NCBI RefSeq assembly: GCF_010686755.1
Contig: NZ_JAAGXA010000001.1
Location: 646,492 to 710,491 of the forward strand
Source of the DNA: Nocardioides zeae
GTDB lineage: Bacteria; Actinomycetota; Actinomycetes; Propionibacteriales; Nocardioidaceae
DNA: 64,000 nt
Direction of reading: 5' to 3'
Part shown: positions 52,970 to 62,266 of the stretch, piece by piece
How the letters are laid out: each line of letters starts with the position of its first letter
Position numbering within the stretch: position 1 is the stretch's first letter
Position numbers and translations under genes: made by a program
Notes under the pieces: model-generated
What the model saw: the letters and a program-made list of their open reading frames with translations, nothing else
Database searches by the model: none
Told to the model about the DNA's origin: nothing

Positions 52970-55674
52970 GCCCGGGAGCCCTCGTCGCGTGCCCACGCCG
53001 GCGCCCCGCCCCGGGGTGACCGGGGGAGCCGTGCGGCGACGGCGACCGCGCCGTACACGAGCGCCTCGGCGAGGTGCCGGGGAGACCCGGTGGAGGCGAG
53101 CAGCTGACGCAGGATCACAGGCAGCGTGGTGGCCGGCCCGGACGGGTCCCGGGGAAGGTCGGCACACGCCGCCAGGGCCCGGTTGCCGGCGCCGCTGCGG
53201 CGCAGCGTGGCGAGCAAGGTGGGCAGGTCCCGCGGCACGTGCACGACGACGGGGTCGGTGAGCACCACGGCCCGCTCGTCGGGGGCGAAGACGCGGTCGA
53301 CGAACAGGTCGTCCGCGACGACGTCGGGGAAGCGTCCGAACCGGTCGTGGCCCGCTCGGGACAACCCGTACACCCCCGCCCCCCACAGGTGGGCGGACGC
53401 CTCGGGCAGGCGCTCGCGCGCCGCGTAGTAGGCCCGCACGACCACGCTCGAGCGGGAGCAGTCGTAGCGGTACGGCGGTCGGGCCGCGAGCACACCGGTC
53501 GCGCCGGGCTCGGTCAGCACCGCGAGCACGTCGGCGACGGCCCGGGCCGTGATCTCGACGTCCGCGTCGAGGTAGAGCCGCGGCCAGCGCGACGTCGCGT
53601 CGTCCGCCGCGTTGAGCGCGGCCGTCTTGGACGGCTCGGGCAGGTCGAGCACGACGGCGCGCGGGGTGCGGAGCGCCCGCTCGACCGTCGCGTCGTGGCA
53701 GCCGTTGGCCGCGACGACCACCTCGACGAGGCCGTCGAGGGCGAGCGTCGCGAGCGGCGCGAGCGCGCGGCCGATGACGGCCTCCTCGTCGTGGGCCGGT
53801 ACGAGGACGGCACCCGCCACTGGCAAGAGCGAGGGCCGCACGTGGCGGACGCCGGGTGAGGCGAGGACCCCGCGTGCCGGCACGTCGGACTCCGCGTGCG
53901 GCAGCAGGTCCCAGCGGCTGCGCGCCAGCAGGAAGCCGAGCGTGCGGCGGTGGCGCCGCCTCGTCCGACCGCCACCCGAGCGGAGCGCCTCGCCGACGAC
54001 GACGGCGGCGCGGCCACCGGCGGCGTACGCCCGGCCGTGCACCGACTCGAGGTAGCGCACCCGGTTGACGGCGAGGAGGGCGCCGAGGTCGTCGGGTCCG
54101 CCGGACCCGCCGCCGGTGTGCCGCATCCGGGCGGCCGGCTCGAACCACGTGGTCCAACCCGCCTCCCGCACGCGTCGCTGGAAGTCGACCTCCTCGGAGT
54201 AGAGGAAGTAGCGCTCGTCCCACGCGCCGACCTGCTCGAGGACCTCCGTGCGGACCAGGAGGGCGGCTCCGGTCGCCCAGTCCACTGCGTGGGCGTGGGC
54301 GTAGGACTCGGCGTCGTGGTCGGTCTCGGTCGCCCAGGTGGGACGAGTGGGGCAGCGGTCGCCGAGCAGGGCGTCGCCGAGGCAGCGCAGCAGGCTGGGC
54401 TCGAAGCGCAGGGACCGGGCGAGCCGACCGTCGTCGCCGAGGAGCGCGGGGACGGCGACGCCGACCCCCGGGCGCCACAACCGTTTCCAGAGGGCCAGGA
54501 GCGCGCCGTCCTCGAGCCGGACGTCGGGATTCAGGACCAGCACCGCGCGGCTGTCCCCGGCGTGCGCCACGCCACGGTTGACGCCGGCGGCGTAGCCGTC
54601 GTTGGCGCCCTCGTCCAGCACCACGTCGGCGTGCCGGGAGACGCGCTCGACCGTCGCGTCGGTCGAGCGGTTGTCGACCACCACGACCCTCAGGCGGAGC
54701 GGTCCGACCTCACGACGCAGGTCGGCCAGCAGCGGGTCGACCTGCCTCGCGCTCTGGTGGGTGATGACCACGACGGTGACGTCGGCGGGCCGGCCCTCCG
54801 GGGTGAAGGAGGGGGCGGCCAGGACCGGCGCAGGGGCCGGCCGCCCCGCGGTGTCCGGGGACCTCAGGCGGGCCAGGGCGACGGGACCGTCCACCAGGTA
54901 GCGCCTCGCCAGCCGCCGCGGCTCTCTCGCCAGCCGGTAGGACCACTCGAGCCCGTGGTCCGCCATCCACCGGGGGGCACGGCTCACCTCGCCGGCGAGG
55001 AAGTCGACGACGGCGCCGAAGGCGAGCAGGCGGTGGGCCCCCGTGAGGTGGCCGTGCTCGGCGATCCAGAGCTCCTGGCGGGGCTTGCCCAGACCCACGA
55101 CGAGCAGGTCGGTCCGGCTGGCGCGGATCTCGGCAGCGAGCGCCCGCGAGGCCACCGGGTCGGAGACGACGGCGCGGGAGGGTGCCCACGTGCCGCTCAG
55201 CCGGAGGGTGGGGCGGCTCTCGGCCAGCACGGCGCGCAGCCGCTCGTGAGTGGCCGAGCTGCCGCCGAGGAACCCGACGGAGAGCCCGTGTGCTGCCGCC
55301 GCGTCGAGCACCGGGTCGGCGAGGTCGCTGCCGGCGAGCCGCGGCCACGGGCGTCCCGTGATCTGCTCGGCACGGGCCACGAGGGGCGCACCGTCGACCA
55401 GCGAGAGCCAGGCGGGGCCACCGGCGGCCTCCGACTGCTCGATGACGCCCTCCCAACGGGCACCCGTGCCGAAGTGGTGCAGGTGGTCGAGGTTCACCGA
55501 CGCGACGGCGAGTGCTGCGTCGCCGGAGGCGCGGGGCGCGGCGATGGCGGCGATGGCGGCGCCGAGGTCCATGAGGTCCACCCGGCAGCCGGACATGGCC
55601 ACCCGCGTCCTGCGAGGTTCGAGCTCGTCGTGCCCGGACCACCGTTGCTCCGGCGTCCGCTCCAGGTCGGTCAT
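52831..55674 (-). CDS. Three-domain glycosyltransferase: WecG/TagA + GT2 + GT2
   Basis: This 947-residue chain has three catalytic units. Residues about 25-265: WecG/TagA/CpsF (GT26) with SVNLDHLHHFG, LVDGAPLV, GFLGGS and VGLGKPRQELWIAEH. Residues about 298-545: GT2, rhamnosyltransferase-like, with VVVITHQSARQVD, VVVDNRSTDAT, LNPDVRLEDGAL and YFLYSEEVDFQRRV. Residues about 618-870: second GT2 with VLVPAHDEEAVIGRAL and YLDADVEI. The last 60 residues are low-complexity and antisense to the Wzz-like gene. The ATG at 55674 has GAGGAG upstream. It may add three successive sugars, or unit-specific sugars, on one protein. Confidence 0.88.
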   Translation of the reverse strand: MTDLERTPEQRWSGHDELEPRRTRVAMSGCRVDLMDLGAAIAAIAAPRASGDAALAVASVNLDHLHHFGTGARWEGVIEQSEAAGGPAWLSLVDGAPLVARAEQITGRPWPRLAGSDLADPVLDAAAAHGLSVGFLGGSSATHERLRAVLAESRPTLRLSGTWAPSRAVVSDPVASRALAAEIRASRTDLLVVGLGKPRQELWIAEHGHLTGAHRLLAFGAVVDFLAGEVSRAPRWMADHGLEWSYRLAREPRRLARRYLVDGPVALARLRSPDTAGRPAPAPVLAAPSFTPEGRPADVTVVVITHQSARQVDPLLADLRREVGPLRLRVVVVDNRSTDATVERVSRHADVVLDEGANDGYAAGVNRGVAHAGDSRAVLVLNPDVRLEDGALLALWKRLWRPGVGVAVPALLGDDGRLARSLRFEPSLLRCLGDALLGDRCPTRPTWATETDHDAESYAHAHAVDWATGAALLVRTEVLEQVGAWDERYFLYSEEVDFQRRVREAGWTTWFEPAARMRHTGGGSGGPDDLGALLAVNRVRYLESVHGRAYAAGGRAAVVVGEALRSGGGRTRRRHRRTLGFLLARSRWDLLPHAESDVPARGVLASPGVRHVRPSLLPVAGAVLVPAHDEEAVIGRALAPLATLALDGLVEVVVAANGCHDATVERALRTPRAVVLDLPEPSKTAALNAADDATSRWPRLYLDADVEITARAVADVLAVLTEPGATGVLAARPPYRYDCSRSSVVVRAYYAARERLPEASAHLWGAGVYGLSRAGHDRFGRFPDVVADDLFVDRVFAPDERAVVLTDPVVVHVPRDLPTLLATLRRSGAGNRALAACADLPRDPSGPATTLPVILRQLLASTGSPRHLAEALVYGAVAVAARLPRSPRGGAPAWARDEGSRAQAGPPDPDRPRPPRRSATTTSAASSAPTPSTPSTDRVALPTTRVI

Positions 55675-55830
55675 GCTGCTCCTCTGCTCCGAGGTGCCCG
55701 GTGTCGTCCGTGCCGCGGCGGGGAACGGCGGCACCCGGTCTCAGCGGGGAACGTAGGGTCGCCGCACGGGACGGCCTGGTGGCGGCAGCAGCAGTTACCC
55801 AATCCGGGTGAGGGGGGAGGCGGCGCGCCC

Positions 55831-56499
55831 TCAGGAGGCGCTGCGCCAGTGCGACCGGTGCGCGAGCGCCACTGCCGCGAGCTGTGAGGTGACCTCGAGC
55901 TTGGCCAACACCGCGCGCACCTGGGTGCGCACCGTGGACGGGGAGACGACCTCGACCCGGGCGATCTCGGCGACGTGGTGGCCCGCCATCAGGTGCGCGA
56001 GCATCGCGCTCTCGCGATCGCTCAGCAGGGCCAGTCGTCGGCGTCGCTCGGTGTCCTCGGCGTGGGCCAGGCCTCCGAGCACGAGCAGACGCTCACGGCG
56101 AGCGGAACCCATCGTGGGACGGCCCGCCGCGACGCGGTCGAGCGTGGCGAGCATGCCGCTGAGCCGTTCGGACTTGGTCACGACGCTGTGCGCACCGAGA
56201 TGCAGGCAGAGCCCCCACCAGGCGGGGTCCTCGGAGGCGGTGAGGACGACGACGCTCGGTGCGGCGCTGGCGAGCGACGCCACGAGGGCCGGTGCGGCAG
56301 CGTCGATCGGCTCGAGATCGACCAGCACGATCCGCGGGGCGAGCGCCCGGAGCGCGTTGAGGTAGGCGGTGTGCGGGGCCGGGCCGAGGGGCGTGTCGAG
56401 CGTGACCACGGGGTGGTCGTGGACGGAGATGGCCAAGCGCAGCGCCTCCCCGAGGAGCACTTGGCGCTCCAGCACGAGGACTCCGAACTCGGCGCTCAT
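55831..56499 (-). CDS. LuxR-family response-regulator-like protein with degenerate acidic pocket
   Basis: This 222-residue protein has a receiver-like domain and a C-terminal LuxR helix-turn-helix (LLSDRESAMLAHLMAGHHVAEIA, SPSTVRTQVRAVLAKLEV). The phosphoacceptor-like Asp is present in IVLVDLEP, but the usual acidic pair near the N-terminus is replaced by VLERQ, so classical phosphorylation is doubtful. AGGAGG lies upstream of the ATG. It sits just upstream of the large glycosyltransferase gene and may control the polysaccharide locus. Confidence 0.85.
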   Translation of the reverse strand: MSAEFGVLVLERQVLLGEALRLAISVHDHPVVTLDTPLGPAPHTAYLNALRALAPRIVLVDLEPIDAAAPALVASLASAAPSVVVLTASEDPAWWGLCLHLGAHSVVTKSERLSGMLATLDRVAAGRPTMGSARRERLLVLGGLAHAEDTERRRRLALLSDRESAMLAHLMAGHHVAEIARVEVVSPSTVRTQVRAVLAKLEVTSQLAAVALAHRSHWRSAS

Positions 56500-56810
56500 C
56501 GCGACCTCCTCTGCGTCTTCGCGGATCGCGGCCACGGACCGAGCGGTGGCGCGGTGCGGTCCGGCTCCCGGTCAGTGAGGCGGCGCCCGCCGATCGACCC
56601 GAGTCCCCGAGGGTCACCGAGGCACTCGCGCGCGGGCCCCGGCCCGGGCCGACCGACGGGACCGGGCCGTGCGTGACGGCCCGCGCCCATCGTGCCGCAT
56701 CCGCGGGTGCACCTCATCCCGAAAACTGGGGACTCGTGGCGCACGGCTGGCGGAGCGAGGGGGGCCTCACGCGACAGTCGTGACTTCCCCAGGACGAGGA
56801 AGTGGACCAG
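56500..56810. other. Divergent intergenic region
   Basis: About 310 bases lie between the leftward LuxR-type gene and the rightward degenerate receiver gene. No gene or clear repeat was recognised. Promoters for both are expected here. Confidence 0.6.
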
Positions 56811-57488
56811 ATGGGCGATGTCCGGGGGAGCGCTCCCGAGGCGGGCCGCCAGGTCGTCGTCGTGACGTCCGACAGGTCCCTCGTGGCCGAGGTCGTGGCC
56901 GCCGCGCTGTTCGACCGGTCCACCGAGACCGTGGTGGCTCCCTGGCCGGGGACCAGCGGCAGCCGTCGCCGCCGCGGCGCACGACCTGCTGCCGGCCTGT
57001 TGCTCAGCGACCTCGACACCGTGGGTGCGGTGCAGGCTGCCCAGCTGGCGATGGCCGGTCCGACGACGAGCTGGATCGTCGTGACGGCGGCACCGCCCGG
57101 TCCCTTGTGGGGTGCCATGTTCGAGGCGGGCGCGCTCGGGGTCCTGAGCAGTGCGGCCGGCCTGGCCGAGGTGCGCGTGCGGTTCCGCGAGCTCGCCGCG
57201 GGCGAGCACGAGGTCGACCCACGCGCAGGGCGGGACCTGGCCTCGTGGCGACGGTACGGCGTGGAGCGAGCGGTCGCGGCCGGCAGGGTCCCGTTCCTCA
57301 GCGATGCCGAGCGCACCCTGCTCGACGCGCTGGAAGGCGCCGACGGCCTCGACGCGGCGGACGTGCGCCGCCGAGCGGTGGAGGACGCGGACCTGCTCGC
57401 GCGCGCGCTGGGCCGGCTCGGGGTGAGCGACGTGGCAGGCGCCGTCGACGCCCTCCGCACCGCCCGTGCGGTCGACGCGACCGACTGA
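56811..57488 (+). CDS. Orphan pseudo-receiver protein
   Basis: A 225-residue protein with a receiver-like fold: VVVVTSDRSLVAEVVAAAL, GLLLSDLDTV (Asp retained), SWIVVTAAPPG and GALGVLSSA. The acidic pair is degraded (TSDR) and the conserved Lys near the end is missing (LSSA). The C-terminal part begins LSDAERTLLDAL but does not form a clear LuxR helix-turn-helix. A start at GTG 56802 is possible; ATG 56811 has a better-spaced GAGGA. It probably works by protein contact rather than phosphorylation. Function unknown. Confidence 0.65.
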   Translation: MGDVRGSAPEAGRQVVVVTSDRSLVAEVVAAALFDRSTETVVAPWPGTSGSRRRRGARPAAGLLLSDLDTVGAVQAAQLAMAGPTTSWIVVTAAPPGPLWGAMFEAGALGVLSSAAGLAEVRVRFRELAAGEHEVDPRAGRDLASWRRYGVERAVAAGRVPFLSDAERTLLDALEGADGLDAADVRRRAVEDADLLARALGRLGVSDVAGAVDALRTARAVDATD

Positions 57489-57502
57489 GACCCGGCGCCG
57501 GC

Positions 57503-58198
57503 TCAGGGGGTCGTCTCCTTCGGCGGCTCCCACCGGGCGGATCGGGCCATGCCGACGGCGGCGATCTGGGAGCTGACCTCCAGCTTCGCGAGGATCGACT
57601 TGACCTGCGTGCGGACCGTCGCTTCCGACACCACGCGGGCGTCGGCGATCTCGCGCACGCGCAGTCCGCCCACGAGGCCCTGCAGCACCTGGCGCTCCCG
57701 CGGCGTCAAGCGGTCGAGCCGCTCCCGGTGACGGTGGAGGACGAGACGCTGGGAGTGCCAGGCGCGCAGCAGACGTTCCCGCTCGTCGGTGTCCATGACG
57801 GTCAGGCCCTGGCTCAGACGGCGCACCACCGCCAGGATCTCGTTGAGCGGACGGGTCTTGGGCAGCACCTGGCGGGCGCCGTGCCAGACGCACTCGCCCC
57901 AGCGTGCCTGGTCGAGTGCGGCCGTCACCACGACGACGTTCGCGCCCGCTCGGGCGATGGGGTTGATCACCCGCACACCGTCGCCGAACCCGCCGAGGTC
58001 GAGGTCGAGCAGCACGATGCGTGGCTGGTGCCGGAGCACCGAGCTGACCAGGCGTGCGACGGAGACCGTCTCGTCGGGCGCGGCGAGACGACGGACGTCG
58101 TAACCTTCCATCGTCATCGCGATCTCCAGGGCCTCCGCGAACAGCTGGTGGTCCTCGACGATCACGGTGCGGGTTCCCACCTGTCCAGTCCGTGTCAT
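57503..58198 (-). CDS. LuxR-family (NarL type) response regulator
   Basis: A 231-residue regulator with an intact receiver: TVIVEDHQLFAEAL, phosphoacceptor region RIVLLDLDLGGFGDG, VVVTAALD and VLPKTRP, and a NarL/LuxR DNA-binding domain (LTPRERQVLQGLVGGLRVREIA, SEATVRTQVKSILAKLEV). Its ATG overlaps the stop of the sensor gene by 4 bases, so they form a two-component pair. Confidence 0.92.
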   Translation of the reverse strand: MTRTGQVGTRTVIVEDHQLFAEALEIAMTMEGYDVRRLAAPDETVSVARLVSSVLRHQPRIVLLDLDLGGFGDGVRVINPIARAGANVVVVTAALDQARWGECVWHGARQVLPKTRPLNEILAVVRRLSQGLTVMDTDERERLLRAWHSQRLVLHRHRERLDRLTPRERQVLQGLVGGLRVREIADARVVSEATVRTQVKSILAKLEVSSQIAAVGMARSARWEPPKETTP

Positions 58199-59640
58199 CG
58201 GGCGAGGTCCGCACCGTCGGGCCGCAGGAGCGGCAGGCCGATGGTGAAGGTCGCCCCCGTCGCGTCGCGGTGCCCCGTGAGGTGCCCACCGTGGAGACCC
58301 AGCAGCGCCCGTCGTCGTGCGAGCACGGCGGCCGCACGCCGGCGGCCGCGGCGGATCTTCGACGGACCGGCGCGGAGGATGCGGATCCGGACGGTGGCCT
58401 CGACCAGGTGCACGTCGATGAGGACGGGTGCGTCGGGTGCGTCGCGCTCGGCCTCGTCGAGGAGGTCGGCGACCACGCGGGAGACGTCACCGGTGACGCC
58501 TGCTGCCCTCAGCCCGCTGGGTGACCACGCGATCTCCCTGCCGGCCTCGCGGCGGGCCTGCACGACGGTCGCGAGCGCACGGTCGATGTCGACGACGCCC
58601 TCGACCGGTCCCGAGCCCGGTCCCGAGCCCGGTCCCGAGCCCGGTCCCGGCCTCTCGGGGGCGTTCGGCTCGTCGCCCCCGCGCGACGAGCGCTGCTCCG
58701 AGGTCTGCAGGTGATGCGGCGCGCCCACCAGGTCCGTCAGGTGCTCGGCCTCGCGCTCGAGCATCTCCTCCAACCGCCAGCGTGTGCCGGAGGGGAGATC
58801 GGAGGAGCTGTGGAGGATGTTCGAGGCCATCGCGATGGTCGCGACCGCGTTCGACACCTCGTGCCGCGTGCGGCGCTGGTCGACGGCGGCGGACTCGAGC
58901 TCGGTGAGGTGGGTCTGGAGGACACGCGCCCGGGTGTCACGGTCCCGGACTGTTCGCGCGATCCCGACGGCCGCTCCGCTGCTCATGGCGGTCACCGCCA
59001 CGGCCGAGAGCCCCACGACGAGCGCGACCGATCCGGGGTCGCTGCCCGTGCGCCAGCCGGCGACGTGCGAGAGGACGAGCGCGACCAGACCCGTGACGAC
59101 GAGCGCGTCGGCAGCGGGCGGGGGCACACCTGTCCGCCCGACGTGCACGGAGACCGCACGGATCGCGACCGCGCCAGCCGCCGCCAGCAGGAGCGCCGAC
59201 ATCAGGACGAGGTCGTCCGCTGCGGATCCCCGGCCCCCGGGCGCCGGCGTGGGTGCCGGCTTCCCGCTCGTCAGCATCATCCCGCCGCACGCGACGACCG
59301 CCAGGCTCAGCACCTCGGCGGCCGTGAGCATGTCGGGCCTCATGCGGAAGCGGAACAGCGCGGCGAGGGTGGGGAGCGCCGCTGTCGGCGCCGCCAGCAC
59401 GAGCGCCAGCTGGGCGCGGTCGGGGCCGCTGGGAGCCGAGGACGCGCCGACCGCTGCCACCAGCTGCGCCGCGAACGTGAGCACGACGGCCAGCGCACTA
59501 CCCCGGATGATCCACGTCGGCGCGGACAGCAGCACGTGGTCGCTCGCCGTGCGATGCCGCATCCTCGACCCCCGGCCGCTCGTATCGATCTCGCTCGTCC
59601 GATCGCGTGCACCGGCCCGGGATTCCGGAGGCACGCTCAT
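58195..59640 (-). CDS. Histidine-kinase-like membrane sensor
   Basis: A 481-residue protein. The N-terminal half contains about six to seven membrane helices with short loops and no obvious sensor domain. A cytoplasmic helix follows with a likely phosphoacceptor segment RRTRHEVSNAVATIAMASNILH (about residue 250). A Gly-Pro-Ser repeat linker then leads to an ATPase-like C-terminus whose N-box is poor (VVADLLDEAERDAP) but whose ending GHLTGHRDATGATFTIGLPL resembles the G2 region. It is coupled to the response regulator by a 4-base overlap. Start ATG 59640 is one of several options. Confidence 0.75.
   Translation of the reverse strand: MSVPPESRAGARDRTSEIDTSGRGSRMRHRTASDHVLLSAPTWIIRGSALAVVLTFAAQLVAAVGASSAPSGPDRAQLALVLAAPTAALPTLAALFRFRMRPDMLTAAEVLSLAVVACGGMMLTSGKPAPTPAPGGRGSAADDLVLMSALLLAAAGAVAIRAVSVHVGRTGVPPPAADALVVTGLVALVLSHVAGWRTGSDPGSVALVVGLSAVAVTAMSSGAAVGIARTVRDRDTRARVLQTHLTELESAAVDQRRTRHEVSNAVATIAMASNILHSSSDLPSGTRWRLEEMLEREAEHLTDLVGAPHHLQTSEQRSSRGGDEPNAPERPGPGSGPGSGPGSGPVEGVVDIDRALATVVQARREAGREIAWSPSGLRAAGVTGDVSRVVADLLDEAERDAPDAPVLIDVHLVEATVRIRILRAGPSKIRRGRRRAAAVLARRRALLGLHGGHLTGHRDATGATFTIGLPLLRPDGADLAR
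58607..58649 (-). repeat. 12-bp tandem repeat in the sensor gene
   Basis: GGTCCCGAGCCC is repeated three and a half times on the plus strand. In the leftward gene it encodes GPGSGPGSGPGSGP, a flexible linker between the dimerisation helix and the ATPase-like domain. Copy number could vary in frame. Confidence 0.9.
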
Positions 59641-59857
59641 TGATGAACAGTGTTCTTCCCGGGCCGTCCCGTCACTGCTCCACGAGCCCTTTACCCGATT
59701 TTGACTAGGCTCAGCCCATGACCGCCTGGGGTGGCGGAGGTCGCCGGCGGCTCTCCGGGGGCGTCGATCGACGGTGCCCGCATCCGCCGTCGGGCGCGGG
59801 GTACCGGACGGGGCACGTCCCGTGCGCCCGACGTACCCCGACTCCCCTGGAGGAAGA

Positions 59858-62128
59858 GTGGACCCGTCCAAGCCCGTCGCCAAGGCCGCCCAGAAGCTCG
59901 AGGAGGCCGCGGAGCGGCTGCTCCCCGACACGCCCCACGTGCCGGGTGTCCCGTCCAGCACCACTCCGACCATCGAGGAACCGACCGACCCCGCGGGCAC
60001 CACCCACCCGCCGGCACCCAAGCCCGACCAGGGCACCCCCGCGCCCGTCTCGCCCACCGGCGTCCCGGTCACCGGCGACCCGCTCGACAGCGCGCAGCAG
60101 GGTCGGTGGCTGACGACGGCGACCGGCGTGCGGGTGCACGACACCGACCACTCGCTCACGGCGGGACGGCGCGGCCCGACGCTGCTGCAGGACCACCACC
60201 TGCGCGAGAAGCTCATGCACTTCGACCACGAGCGCATCCCCGAGCGTGTCGTGCACGCCCGCGGTGCCGCCGCACACGGCCGGTTCACCGGCTACGGCAC
60301 GGCCGCGTCGATCTGCCACGCGGGCGTGTTCGACGAGGGCAAGGAGACCGCGGTCTTCGTGCGCTTCTCGACCGTGCTCGGCTCACGCGGCTCGGCGGAC
60401 ACGGTGCGGGACACCCGCGGCTTCGCGACGAAGTTCTACACCGACGAGGGCGTCTGGGACCTGGTCGGCAACAACATCCCCGTCTTCTTCATCCAGGACG
60501 GCATCAAGTTCCCCGACGTGATCCACGCCGGCAAGCCGCACCCGGACCGCGAGATCCCGCAGGCCCAGAGCGCGCACGACACGTTCTGGGACTTCGTCTC
60601 CCTGCACACGGAGGCCCAGCACCACACGATCTGGAACATGTCGGACCGCGGCATCCCGCGCTCCTACCGGATGATGGAGGGGTTCGGCGTCCACACCTTC
60701 CGGTGCACCAACGCCGACGGCGAGACGAACCTCGTCAAGTTCCACTGGAAGCCGAAGCTGGGCGTCCACTCCCTGACGTGGGAGGAGGCGCAGATGCTCG
60801 GCGGCTTCGACCCCGACTTCCACCGGCGGGACCTGTACGACGCGATCGAGTCGGGCGCCCACCCCGAGTGGGAGCTCGGGGTGCAGGTCTTCCCCGACAC
60901 CCCGGACCAGATGTTCGAGGGCATCGACCTGCTGGACTCGACGAAGCTGGTGCCCGAGGAGCTCGCGCCGGTGCAGCCGATCGGCCGACTGGTGCTCGAC
61001 GCGAACCCGACGAACTTCTTCGCCGAGGTCGAGCAGGTGGCCTTCCACACCGGGCACCTGGTGCCCGGCATCGACGCCACCGACGACCCGCTGCTGCAGG
61101 CCCGCAACTTCTCCTACCTCGACACGCAGCTCAGCCGGCTCGGCGGGCCGAACTTCAACCAGCTCCCGATCAACCGGCCGCACGCGCCGGTCAACGACAT
61201 GCTGCGCGACGGGATGCACCAGACGGCCGTGCACGGCGGTGCCGCGCCGTACCGGCCGAACTCGCTCGACGGCGGCTGCCCCTTCCACGCCACCACCGAC
61301 CAGAGCGACCCCGCGACGCGGGCGTTCGTCGAGGCGGCGGTCACCGTCGCGGAGGGACGGAAGGTGCGCGACCAGCCCGCGTCGTACGACGACCACTACA
61401 GCCAGACCCGCATGTTCTGGCTCAGCCTGACCCCGGTCGAGCGGGAGCACGTCGTGCGGGCCTACACCTTCGAGCTCGGCAAGTGCTACGAGCAGGCGAT
61501 CAAGGAGCGTCAGCTCCTCGCGCTCGCCCAGGTGGACGCGGACCTCTGTGCGCAGGTGGCCGCCGGGCTGGGGCTCGAGGTGCCGACGGCCGCGGAGCCA
61601 CTGCCGGAGGCGGCACCGAGCCCCGCGCTCTCGCAGCTGGGTGCGACCTGGCCGGTGGAGGGCCGGATGATCGGCATCGTCGTCGGCGCGGGCTCCGACG
61701 CCGGTGACGTCGAGGTGCTCCGCGACGCCGTGCTCGCGGACGGCAACGTCCCGCTGCTCATCGGTCCCCACGGCGGCGAGGTCGCCGGCGCGACGGTGCA
61801 GCGCACGTTCGCGACGGCGCGGTCGGTGGAGTTCGACGCGCTCGTGCTCACCGACGCACCGGTGCCCGGCCCCGATGTGCCGCCGTCGCCGACGGGGCGC
61901 ACGCCCGACGTCGACCCGCGGGTGACGCTCCTGGTCGAGGAGGTCTTCCGGCACGCGAAGGCGATCGCGACCGTGGGTCGTGGCGCCGAGGCACTGCCGG
62001 CGGCGGCCGTGCCGCGCGACGTACCGGCCGTGCTCACCGACCTCGAGGCCGGCGCGGTCTGGCCCGCACTCAGCAAGCTGCTGGCGACGCACCGTGCCTG
62101 GGAGCGGTTCCCGGTCGCGGTGGGCTGA
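59858..62128 (+). CDS. katE: Large-subunit monofunctional catalase
   Basis: This 756-residue haem catalase (clade 2) breaks down hydrogen peroxide. It has the distal His region FDHERIPERVVHARGAAAHG, FVRFSTVLGSRGSADT, the NNIPVFFIQD segment, the proximal haem-Tyr region RLVLDANPTNFFAEVEQVAF (as in this clade), and a C-terminal class I glutamine-amidotransferase-like domain (GRMIGIVVGAGSDAGDVEVL onward). The N-terminus adds a Pro/Thr-rich stretch. The GTG at 59858 has GGAGGAA upstream. It is divergent from the sensor gene, with about 220 bases between. Confidence 0.95.
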   Translation: MDPSKPVAKAAQKLEEAAERLLPDTPHVPGVPSSTTPTIEEPTDPAGTTHPPAPKPDQGTPAPVSPTGVPVTGDPLDSAQQGRWLTTATGVRVHDTDHSLTAGRRGPTLLQDHHLREKLMHFDHERIPERVVHARGAAAHGRFTGYGTAASICHAGVFDEGKETAVFVRFSTVLGSRGSADTVRDTRGFATKFYTDEGVWDLVGNNIPVFFIQDGIKFPDVIHAGKPHPDREIPQAQSAHDTFWDFVSLHTEAQHHTIWNMSDRGIPRSYRMMEGFGVHTFRCTNADGETNLVKFHWKPKLGVHSLTWEEAQMLGGFDPDFHRRDLYDAIESGAHPEWELGVQVFPDTPDQMFEGIDLLDSTKLVPEELAPVQPIGRLVLDANPTNFFAEVEQVAFHTGHLVPGIDATDDPLLQARNFSYLDTQLSRLGGPNFNQLPINRPHAPVNDMLRDGMHQTAVHGGAAPYRPNSLDGGCPFHATTDQSDPATRAFVEAAVTVAEGRKVRDQPASYDDHYSQTRMFWLSLTPVEREHVVRAYTFELGKCYEQAIKERQLLALAQVDADLCAQVAAGLGLEVPTAAEPLPEAAPSPALSQLGATWPVEGRMIGIVVGAGSDAGDVEVLRDAVLADGNVPLLIGPHGGEVAGATVQRTFATARSVEFDALVLTDAPVPGPDVPPSPTGRTPDVDPRVTLLVEEVFRHAKAIATVGRGAEALPAAAVPRDVPAVLTDLEAGAVWPALSKLLATHRAWERFPVAVG

Positions 62129-62158
62129 GCGGGGGCTGCTCCGGGTCGGCCCCCCCGG

Positions 62159-62232
62159 CGTGTAACGCGGTGTCCGTGTCACTGCACACGTGGTCGACCA
62201 CGTCCATGGTGACCAGAACACCGCGTTACACG
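62159..62232. repeat. 74-bp concentric palindrome
   Basis: The element is symmetric around 62195.5: outer arms CGTGTAACGCGGTGT and ACACCGCGTTACACG (15 bp, perfect), middle GTCAC/GTGAC, and an inner 16-bp perfect palindrome ACGTGGTCGACCACGT. All three share the same centre, so it folds as one long hairpin with two small internal bulges. It lies 30 bases after the catalase stop and 35 bases before the next gene. No T-run follows. It could be a repeat element, a terminator-like structure or a protein-binding site. Confidence 0.85.
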
Positions 62233-62266
62233 TCGGGAGGTCCCCGTCCTGCCCCAGAATGGGACG

